From contig OX381721.1 of NCBI GenBank assembly GCA_947462335.1, positions 1,612,001-1,676,000 of the forward strand: DNA of 64,000 nucleotides, given 5' to 3'. The notes under the pieces were generated by a model, which saw only the letters and a list, made by a program, of their open reading frames with translations, had not been told where the DNA came from and ran no database searches. The stretch is from Harmothoe impar (taxonomy: Eukaryota > Annelida > Polychaeta > Phyllodocida > Polynoidae). Shown piece after piece: positions 55,358 to 64,000 of this stretch. Positions within the stretch are counted from its first letter, which is position 1, and each line of letters starts with the position of its first letter. Position numbers and translations under genes: made by a program.

Positions 55358-55600
55358 TTTGACCCTCTAAGGACGGTATGGTGCCTGGAAGTACCTATCG
55401 ATCTTCAGTATGTAGAAGCACAGTACTGACAAGAAAGTCATTATCATTGCAGTACTTTGTGCATTATGCCAACCCTTCAGGAGTGTCTCAACCCTGTAGG
55501 GTTGGCATGATGCATGAATGCACCCCTGGTGAGTAACTCACAAGGGCTGTATTCAGTGCAAAGTGCATTAAAGTACTGTGTGGCCCTTAAAGGGTTCAAC
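55358..55600. repeat. R1 palindromic repeat
   Basis: Starts GACCCTCTAAGGACGGTATG and ends GTGGCCCTTAAAGGGTT. The core has GCCAACCCTTCAGGAGTGTC and GGGTTGGCATGATGCATGAA. Confidence 0.75.
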
Positions 55601-55625
55601 ATGGAGTATTACATTTGAGGCACGT

Positions 55626-55687
55626 TAAGGCCCAAAAAAAAAAGGTGTTTCAGGTTACATGGTCTGAAAATCTAGGGTAGGTAGGTC

Positions 55688-55725
<38 letters not shown>

Positions 55726-55935
55726 AGCCTGAAAAGTACCCAGAAATCGACTCACGAACTGCAATGCCGACTCGCCGACGACAGCCTCGACTCATGAACT
55801 ATCAGAGCGACCCTTAAATAGCCCCAAAATAAAAATATTTTTTCAAAATTGCATAAAAATTTCAAGGGTCGGCCCTGTTTTGCTAGGTAGGGTCGGGTAA
55901 CCTGGAAGACACCTTTTTTTTTTATTTGGCCTAAG
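55626..55935. mobile_element. R2 MITE, reverse orientation, with T31-type homopolymer
   Basis: GGTGTTTCAGGTTACATGG at the left and GGGTAACCTGGAAGACACC at the right. A run of more than 30 T (about 55691-55721) lies where other copies have shorter T runs. Confidence 0.8.
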
Positions 55936-56241
55936 TTAATTAGGGCTACACTATATATACTAGTTCCAATTGATATTTTACTCGATCTGTGCCCTACATT
56001 TGGCATTTATCAATGTGCTGCTTTTCATATTGCACAAAGCGGAATGAGAAGGAACCGTTGCAGTTGGTTTTGGATTAACCCTTGTATTGCATTTAATTGA
56101 CTTGGCTTGCCCTCGGTCGCACCTCAGAATTTCCTTTATGCAATGCTTGACAACACACAATGGCTCCCTAATGGTAAGGTAGAACTAGGGGCAGGGTTCA
56201 TGATCAATCATGGCTACCCTTATAACCATGGGAGTATACAT

Positions 56242-56731
56242 CTAGGGCTCAGTCCCACAACTTTGTAACAATTGGATCATCTTTAACCAGGCAACGTCTT
56301 TGACCGGGTGACGTCTTTGACCGGGTGACGTTATTATAGCATAAATTAGACCTACATATTAAGAAATGGGTGGAACAAATCAAGGGATATTTTCACACTG
56401 TATGAAAGGAATTTTATTTTAAGTTTGTTATATTTATATGTAGGCTCCTTTACATGCATAATAGCATTGTGTTATATTTCTTCCTCTGCCCTGTCAAAGA
56501 CATCACTTTCTACATTATGTGGAATTTGAAGAGGTACACTGTCAAAAGTATTATGCAATTACCATCCACATATTTTCTCTAATAGTAGAGGGGGAAAAAA
56601 TGAAAAAATGAAAAATTGCCTTTTCTAGCCTCCCAGTCAAAGACGTCACCCGGTCAAAGATGTCACCCGGTCAAAGACATCACCTGGTCAAAGACATCCA
56701 ATTGTTACAAAGTCGTGAGACTGAGCCCTAG
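56242..56731. mobile_element. MITE with 17-bp subterminal motifs, relative of R5
   Basis: CTAGGGCTCAGTCCCACAAC and the inverted GTCGTGAGACTGAGCCCTAG bound it. Subterminal 17-mers CAAAGACGTCACCCGGT (four at the right, two to three inverted at the left) match the R5 17-mer at CA-AGA----CACCCGGT. Confidence 0.85.
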
Positions 56732-56999
56732 ACTTAATATAACAGACAGGGCATAAGCTTAAACTACTCTGAGCATGAATACCCAGCTAGCAGCTAGCTG
56801 GGCTTTAGTAGATCTTCATTTATGAATAGCCAGCTAGCAGCTAGCTCGGCTGTAGTAGATCTTCATTCATTGAACCTCACATTAGACACTACAGACCCTG
56901 TAGACACCTGAGGTACACTATAGACAGCCTCACATTGCCTCCTGCCACAAGGGCAGGTCTGTGAAGTAAAGCTTTGTGTCGCCTCCTCTAAACCTACCG

Positions 57000-57184
57000 T
57001 AGTGGCTCGTTAAAGCGCCCCTGCGCTTATAAATTTCAACCCCCTGTTACCCCCTGCGCTTATACAGAGACCTGCGCTTATATGAGTACCTTTAAAGAGA
57101 GATTTTGGGTTTCAGAGGGGTCCTAGACCTGCTTAAACGAGACCTGCGCTTATTTGAGACCCCTTAAATGGCCATTACGGTATA
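57000..57184. repeat. Repeat with CTGCGCTTAT motifs
   Basis: CCTGCGCTTATA occurs four times within about 150 bases. The block ends CATTACGGTATA. It resembles the 33.4-33.8 kb element in style but not sequence. Confidence 0.5.
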
Positions 57185-57450
57185 TTGAATGCATAATGCA
57201 TTCATGCTGAGCACAGCCTATGAATGGGGTTGTGTGCTTTGTGGTGAGTGGCTTTAATACGTATCCAATACTTTAATGTAACTCGCCAGTGCTGTATTCA
57301 AGCATCATGCCGACCTTATGGGGTTGAGACACTCCCAGAGGGTCTGCATAATGCAACAATGCAGCACACGCGAGTTACTCGCCAGGGCTCCATTGGTGCA
57401 TCATGACGATAATTGTCATAATTTAGCAACATCCGTCTTTGAAGGGTTAA
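57185..57450. repeat. R1 palindromic repeat
   Basis: Contains AACTCGCCAGTGCTGTATTC, GCATCATGCCGACC and GGTTGAGACACTCCCAGAGG, ending near GTCTTTGAAGGGTTAA. Confidence 0.7.
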
Positions 57451-57840
57451 TGCATTGTGATAAGTTTATATCTTGCCGTCTTTAGAGAGTTAGCATGGAG
57501 GAACGCACATGCTAGCGCATCCTGGTACCTCAGGTAGTCGGGGGCTAAACCCTATCTCCTTATCAAGCTAATCCCCTCCTTTCACACCTAGACCAAAGGG
57601 GCTGATAAGAAATTCTCCCGTGATGCACTGCTCTGGAGTCGGGGGCCTAACCACAATGCATTGCTCTGAGTCAAGATGGCGGCCTCCATGTCCTAATGCG
57701 CTAGTCCTGTATAGCGGTCTACCTGAATCAGACCTGTTCCTGCGACCACTCTGATTACACTGACATCAGCAATCTCATGAAATGCTGGCTCTGCTCTCGC
57801 AATGTAGCCTGTTCCAGGCATGGTATGGTGTGTGGGTGTA
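57451..57840. other. Non-coding; fragment shared with 43.4-43.6 kb
   Basis: It carries GCACTGCTCTGGAGTC and AAGATGGCGGCC blocks in the same order as 43540-43580. No gene is supported. Confidence 0.45.
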
Positions 57841-58192
57841 TGGTCACTGCCTGAAGTCTCATGATAAATTCCAACCTCAGAACTAGCATACGGAGAAACT
57901 CAAATTATCGCTAGAGTAGTATAATGGGTGTGGACCACTAAATTCGATATGGTCACATTGCTATTTCTTATAATCGACAATCGTCATGAGGCCTAGTGAC
58001 ATGTGACATGAGGCTCAAAAACAAAGTGTCAGGCGACAAGGGCAATTCTTAAAATCGACACTCCCATGTCGAATTTATTAATCGCATTATTAAGAGACAA
58101 TGACATGCGACATGGCCATTTTTTAAGACTGACAATCGACATGGGGATTAGTTCTGAGCTCGGAATTTATCGTGAGACTTAGGCAGTGACCA
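57841..58192. mobile_element. MITE with about 45-base terminal inverted repeats
   Basis: TGGTCACTGCCTGAAGTCTC at the left is inverted against GAGACTTAGGCAGTGACCA at the right, continuing inwards through GATAAATTCC and CTCAGAACTA. The interior is full of ATCGACA/ATGTCGA palindromes. Confidence 0.85.
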
Positions 58193-58424
58193 GTCAGTCA
58201 CACACCATAGCTTCCGGGCAACAAGCTACAGCACGAGAGCAGAACCAAGGTCTCACGAGATTGCTGGTGTCAGTGTGTACAGAGTGGTTGCGGGAACAAG
58301 TCCGATCCCGGTATAGCCCTATACTCACAACCCCTGCCCTGGAGGCCGGGGGATCTACAGGACCCGACCTGCCGACCCCTGGTGGAGGAACCTGGTACTA
58401 CCCACAGCTGGGGCCCTAAGCCTT

Positions 58425-58665
58425 TAAGGACCGCAGGGTCCTTTAACACAGTGTACCATTCTGTGGTCATGATGCATGAATGCAGCCCTGGGGAATACCT
58501 CGCAGCTGCTGCATTTATGTATCATGCCGACTCTACATATACACCTCATATACTGTAGGCGGCAAGATGCAGGAATACACTGGTGGGAAGACTTACTGGG
58601 GCTGCATTCATGCATCATGACGGCCAAGGACATAGCACATTAAAGCACCATACTGCCCTTACTGG
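58425..58665. repeat. R1 palindromic repeat
   Basis: Starts CCTTTAAGGACCGCAGGGTC and ends CATACTGCCCTTACTGGG, with CATGATGCATGAATGCAGCC inside. Confidence 0.7.
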
Positions 58666-59127
58666 GTCTCTGGGCACGTAGTATTGGGGTTGTATCCAAG
58701 GTAACGCCTAGTCTATAACGGGGCCCAGGTGTCTGGTGTGTCCTGGTATCTGCTGAACTTATTAAAGGTTCCTCACCAACAGTATAGACCCAGTCTTTGC
58801 CAAATCCTGCTAGACAGTGGCAACATCCACCTACAATGGCTCTGGTCCGGCAGAATGACTTGTGTAACTGGACCAGATGTCCTGCAGATTCTGGGCCTTT
58901 AGAACTGAAAGTATTTTTCAAATAGGACACTTTAAGCTAGGTCTGGGCCCTAGCTCGGTTTTTCTGTCATTATTTAGAGTATATCTACCCATGAAAAACA
59001 TGACAGAGCAGCTCAAATCATCATAAATTATCATCCATGATAACGTTATGGAGTTAGGCACATTTTATAAAGCTATTATTTAAGTTATTGCATGTTAGAT
59101 TGTATGTCCAGTTACAAGCGGATATTA
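58666..59127. other. Non-coding; weak copy of the 44.4-kb repeat
   Basis: 58790-58930 shares CAGTCTTTGC, GTGGCAA and TGGTCCGGCAGA/CTGGACCAG features with 44430-44600. Confidence 0.45.
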
Positions 59128-59975
59128 GCTTACACAGAAAAAATCCAGAGTCGGCAAACCTGGCACTGCCTTGTCAATTTGACAAGGAGAGGGGCTGGCA
59201 AGCAAAACCCTTCAGTAAGAAGACCCATCTAGAGCTACCTGGCATATGCCAGCCCTAAACTTGTCTAGAAGTGATTCACCATTCTCCCTGCAGGTGGCCA
59301 TAACCTAGCAAAAATGTGTACCCTTGGGAACAAATTGATTAATTCCTATGTTGATATAATACTGAGTATTACAATACATATATGTTGATATGGAGGATTA
59401 TGTGAAGTATCTAGGGAAAAAGTAAGATTATGTAAATAATGCACTCTTTTGACAACATTTAAAAAATAGAGCACATCTGTAGAATGAAGACACCTCTTTT
59501 GTGTCTTTCACCAGGGCACAAGTAGGTGGATGCACCTTATATTGGTATTATACACACACAAGCCTACAGTCCATTGCTGGAGAGTAGCCTATTCTCAGTA
59601 AAGACTTGGTGATACATTATGTGAACCCTTGGTGGCACTAGTGTATTAAATATCACTTCTATATGTGGTTATGTATTTAAACAAGTTGATAAAATAATCT
59701 TGTCATCTGGAACCAGACCAAACTCATCCATTTGAAACTCTAGACCTACCACCCTTATGCAATGATGAGCCCCAGCTGTGGCTAATCTAGGCCTGCATCA
59801 ACTATCTGAGTTTGACGACCTTGACAAGTCTAGGGTCGTCTTGTGGGATGGTTGTCAATTTGACAAGTTGAAGCTAGTTGATTCTATGCTGTTCACTTAG
59901 AAGACCCTAGGGTTGTCTTGTAAGACGACCTCATGTACTCCAGAGCTCTCCAGAGTTTTTCAGTGTATATTAGGG
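59128..59975. mobile_element. Putative TIR element with ACACAGAAAAA ends
   Basis: TTACACAGAAAAAATCCAGAG at the left is inverted against CTCCAGAGTTTTTCAGTGTA at the right. The inside shows TGTCAATTTGACAAG palindromes twice and paired GACGACC/GGTCGTC motifs. No ORF of note. Confidence 0.55.
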
Positions 59976-60317
59976 CATATCCCTGGCTAGATAATGGGTT
60001 CCCTGAATGTAGGAGGTGAAGAATATTTATTAAGGCCACAAATATCAAAAGAGATCTATTGACCTATTGTGTAATGTCATGGCTTTAATATTCTTTTGAA
60101 ATTTCTTTTATATATCCATTATTGTAGACATAATTGACCATTGAAGTGCACCAAGTGGAGTAGAGAAATTGCCCTGTTCACAGTCCCTAGTGGCACTGTA
60201 GGCCTACAGGTACTCACCCTAGATATGGTCTGCAGTGACCACTTTTCTCTGCTGGAGGCTATGGGAAGTTTTTCCTAAGATAACTCTGACTCTGGCTTTC
60301 AATGGGAGAATTATAGT

Positions 60318-60445
60318 GTAAATTAAGCCTGATGATTAGTCAAATGTAAGCCGAATCCTAGGGAATGACTTTAAATAAAGTATGTAGCACGTGATGTATG
60401 GCCATAAGGAACATAAATAGATTTTTGAGCCCTAATCATCGGACC
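60318..60445. repeat. Dispersed repeat, partner of 24781-24925
   Basis: Same block order: CTAGGGAATGACTTTAAATA, then AATCATCGGACCATGTCAC. Confidence 0.65.
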
Positions 60446-60654
60446 ATGTCACTTTAGGGAATTATGCCGTCTAGCAGCAGTGGGCCCCTTGTGTATATCC
60501 CCCTGGGGGTCCTGCCTGTCACTGTGAGGCCATCCCCAATGTGTCCCATCCTCCCACATATCCAGCCTATATATAGCATAGTGACATGCCGTCCTTAAAG
60601 GTATTACTTAATGGCTCAGCATGAGACTTTACTGCAGGCGGTTGGGCAATCTGG

Positions 60655-60930
60655 TCAAAGGTATAGACCAGCAAGAAAGGGTGACTTTTCACAGAAAAGT
60701 TGTTGATTAAGTTTTTGAATGTTTCTGTTCCGCCAAATTCATGAACATAACCTGGAAATCTTGCATTGTAATATACACTATTGTAAGGATAAATGTCCTC
60801 TGAATCTCCTAATATGAGATGTTTGCAAAAATAGCCATAACAATGTTATGGGGATTCTGCTAAAGCCAATGTTAACACAACTTTATTATGAAAAAGTCAC
60901 CCTTTCTTGATGCATTGGTCCTATAGCAGT
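60655..60930. mobile_element. MITE with AAGAAAGGGTGACTTTT ends
   Basis: CAAGAAAGGGTGACTTTTCA (about 60670) and AAAAAGTCACCCTTTCTTG (about 60891) are inverted. A single half copy is at 7519-7556. Confidence 0.7.
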
Positions 60931-62400
60931 ACACTTACCTGGATTCAATTAGAAGAAGCCACACCGGGCTGCTATCTCCTCCTGTCACGAGCCGCTATAG
61001 GTACATCCACGGACCCCCTCCCCTCTCTAGTACTCCAGGGTGTGATTAGCTCCACCCCTCCCTGTGTAGGCTCACCGCTCTCTCAGTACCTGTCACTGGT
61101 ATATGGATGTATCAGCCATTCACATCTCTAGTACTGGTCTAGTCTGCTATGTGGTTAAGTGTGAGTGGTGAGAATGCCCCTTTAAATTGGCTTCACAAGG
61201 TTCCATACAAGGTAGATCCAACACTGTCAGGAGCCTCAGTGTTCTCCAGGTATCCAGGTATCCAGGTACTCCTTCTCCAGGGTCCAAGGCTAACACACCT
61301 GCCTGCCCTCCCGCCTGGAGGGTAACAATCAGACAGGGGTAGGGGCCGGTAACTCCTCCCCCCACAGCTCAGGTCGACACGCTATGTCCCTTACCCTCCT
61401 CTAGTACTCCAGGGTCTAAGGCACACAGCTGTGGCTGCAGATGGGTCAAAAGCAACCTGGCGACTTTGGCTGTTTTGGAGGCGACTTTCGACCTAAGGCA
61501 ATATAAAACCTGGCGACTTTTGGACAAAATTGACAATAGAATAAAGGGTTAAGAAAAGCGACTTTTTGACCTGGACCCCTTAATTTCGGCGACTTTCCGA
61601 CCTGAGGGGGGGGGACCTATCTGCACCCCCACAGCTGATAGGGTGACAGAGTCCCCGTCAGTCAGGTGGGAACAGGTTACTGTATATATACAGTATATAT
61701 ACAGTATATATACTGCTGTCCCCCTCACCTCCTCCTATACACAGGATATAACCGCTGTAACGGGCCCTTACCCCCCTCAGTACTCCAGGGTCTAAGGCAC
61801 GCACACCTACCGGCCTGTAGCAGGGCCCCAGTCAGTCACACAGGGACCCTCCTCCTGTCCCTCTAGGTAGACCCACTAGCGTCACTGGGCTCCTAGCATC
61901 TACATGTAGTACTCCATGGTGTACACCTCCCTATAGAGGCTCACTGCCTCAGTGTATCTGTGAGTGGTATATATGGATGTAGGATCACTTAAAGCACTGT
62001 CCTGTATAGACTCACTGCCTAGTATAGTGTATCTGTGAGTGGTATATGGACCGTGGTATATGAATGTAAGACCACTTAAAGCTGCTGCTGCTGGCCCCTT
62101 TACCCTCCTGCTGCCGTCTAGGTACACCCACCAGCGTCACAGGGCCCTAGCAGCCTCTAGTACCCCAGGGCGGCCTCCAGTATCCCAGGGCGGCTAGCAG
62201 TATCTCAGAGCTACCCCTGTGTGATGTATGAATGTTCCAGCTGATGCTGCTGTACTACCAGGTACATCCACGGCCGTCACCAGCCCTCACCTTCCTCCAG
62301 GGTGTCCCAACCTGACTGTACTCCAGGTGTCTCAGAACACCACCTGTCCCAGAGCCTCAGTCAGTCAGCTGGTAAGGACTAGGGTGGGCTTCTATCCTTT
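60931..62400. repeat. CT/AG-rich degenerate repeats
   Basis: Recurring TACTCCAGGGTCTAAGGCAC, GGTATATGGATGTA and TGTATCTGTGAGTGG blocks are spaced at irregular intervals. 61679-61712 is a GTATATATACAGTATATATA palindrome. Confidence 0.65.
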
Positions 62401-64000
62401 CTAACCTCCTCCTGTGGCACCAGGTAGACCCACCTCTGTCACAGGCCCAGTATTCCAGCATCTACCCACCTGCCTCAGCTAGTCAGCTTGTAGGGCCTGG
62501 CATCTTTATGGTATCACACTGTCTCCAACCTCTGTCCTCCTGCTGCTGTTTCTGCTGTAAATAGGATTAAAAAGGGGCAGGTATCTATGTATAGATGTAA
62601 CACACTGACTCAGTCACTGACTACTCCCCTTGCCCCTGCCAGAGCCCTCCTCCGCTGAGCCAGGTAAACACAGTGGGACACACTTGCCTGCCTGTCTACC
62701 TGCAGAGTGGCAGAGACTTTGTCAGCTGATAGGGCCTCCTGCCTCTCTGCCTGCCTGCAGAGTCCCAGAGCCACAATCAGTCAGTCCCAGGTAGGGCCTG
62801 GTATCTCTCTGTGTACACTGTAGTATGCACTCCTACATTAGGTAAATCCACAGCATCCTTTATACTCCTCTAGGCACCCTCCTCCTCCAGGGCTTGGGGT
62901 ACCTGTCTACCTGTCTACCTGTCTACCTGCACTGCCACCACAGCACGCTGAGCACTCCAGCACCACCACGGGGCCTTAACGGTACTCCAGGGTCTAAGGC
63001 CCTCTGGCATAGGGTCCCAGGGTCTCAGTCAGCTAGAAGGGCCATATAGTCACACTGACCGACCACCACAACACACTGAGTACTGGAATCCAGGTAACTC
63101 CAGTAACGGGGCCCTTAACAGTGCTCCAGTACTGCAGGTTCCAGACTGCACGGTCCCAGGGTCTCAGTCAGTCAGTACATGCAGGTAGGGTAGTAAAGCA
63201 TTGGCCCCTCCAGGTCCTCCCACCTGCCTGTTAGTCTGTGGGCCACAGTCAGTCAGTAGGGTAGTAGTAAGACACAACCTCATCCAGGTGCTAACATACA
63301 CCTGCCAGTCTGTAGGGTCCCAGGGTATCAATCAGTGAGTACATGTAGGTAGGGTAGTAACACTGCCTCCTGCAGCTCCTCCAGACCCACCTGCCTGTCT
63401 GACCTGTCTGTTACTCTAAAGGGCCTCAGTCAGTCAGTCAGTAGGGTAGTAGTAACGTTGCCTCCTCCAGGTGCTAACATACACTTGCCTGGATGTAGGG
63501 TCCCAGGGTCCTAGTCAGTCTGTAGGGTAGTATCCACACTACTACCTCCTCCAGCTCCTCCAACTGCTTGCCTGTTACTCTGTAGGATCCGAGTCAGTCA
63601 GTAGGTAGTAGTATTACACTACCTCCTCCAGGTGCCTGCCTGGAGTCTGTAGGGTCCCAGGGCCCTAGTCAGTCAGTAGGGTAGTAGTAACACTGCCTCC
63701 TCCAGGTGCATCCACCTGTCTGTTACTCTGGAGGGCCTCAGTCAGTCAGTAGATAGGGTAGTCAGCGAGTAGCAATAGGGTGGTAACACACCCTCCTCCA
63801 GCTCCTCCAACTGCCTTCCTGTTACTCCATGGGGACTCAGTCAGTCAGTAGGGTAGTAGTACCACACCGCCTCCTCCAGGTCCTAAGGCCCAGCTGCATG
63901 CATGTTACTCTGTAGGGTCCCAGGGTCCCAGTCAGTCAGCAGGGTAGTAGTAACACACCTCCTGTCCCACAGCCGCCACAACACAGTCTGCCTACCCAGA
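62401..64000. repeat. Degenerate minisatellite with CAGTCAGTCAG
   Basis: From about 63100 the units, roughly 80-100 bases, run TAGGGTCCCAGGG, CAGTCAGTCAGTAGGGTAGT, AGTAACACTGCCTCCTCCAG, then CACCTGCCTGTTACTCTG. Earlier parts are more diverged. It runs off the window edge. Confidence 0.8.

Noticed and set aside
61679..61712. TATA-rich palindrome as a promoter
   Set aside because: It is a simple GTATATATAC repeat in minisatellite DNA with no ORF or initiator downstream.

Overview
The window is eukaryotic nuclear DNA that consists almost entirely of mobile and repetitive elements; I found no ordinary host gene. Spliced transposon genes, a CR1/L2-type LINE, a PIF/Harbinger element, a Polinton/adintovirus-like gene block and very dense inverted-repeat (MITE-like) insertions point to a marine invertebrate. 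A lancelet (amphioxus) or another deuterostome is my best guess, but the species cannot be proven from the sequence.

Layout. (1) 1-5.6 kb: right-hand part of a virus-like Polinton/adintovirus element, all genes on the + strand and intronless: tail of an unknown ORF, DD35E integrase with chromodomain, penton-like minor capsid protein, a small core protein broken by an in-frame stop, major capsid protein behind a TATA+Inr promoter, adenain-like protease and a small Cys-rich ORF. A terminal region follows, full of E-box, CCAAT and forkhead-like repeats. (2) 5.6-8.8 kb: MITEs. (3) 8.83-22.2 kb: a 13.4-kb satellite of about 185 units of 71/73 bp that starts exactly at the edge of a MITE. (4) 22.2-37.6 kb: nested foldback elements, including about 15 copies across the window of one palindromic repeat family (called R1 here), a 1.06-kb inverted element carrying two tRNA-like sequences, and a MITE with a 17-bp subterminal array. 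(5) 37.65-42.66 kb: a 5'-truncated LINE with the end of an SGNH-esterase-like ORF1 and an intact EN-RT ORF2, inserted into an R1 copy. (6) 45.29-52.79 kb: a structurally complete PIF/Harbinger transposon with TIRs and a 3-bp target duplication. It carries a five-exon transposase with its DDE triad intact and a convergent eight-exon SANT/Myb-coiled-coil partner gene, whose reading frame is broken only by one extra C in a C9 run. (7) 52.8-60.9 kb: more MITEs and tRNA-derived SINE-like sequence. (8) 60.9-64 kb: degenerate CT/AG-rich minisatellite.

The genes work as three separate selfish modules. The Polinton module encodes integration plus virion assembly. The LINE encodes target-primed reverse transcription. 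The Harbinger module encodes a nuclease and its DNA-binding partner. The short TIR elements are non-autonomous passengers, many nested in one another, so their relative insertion order can be read directly.
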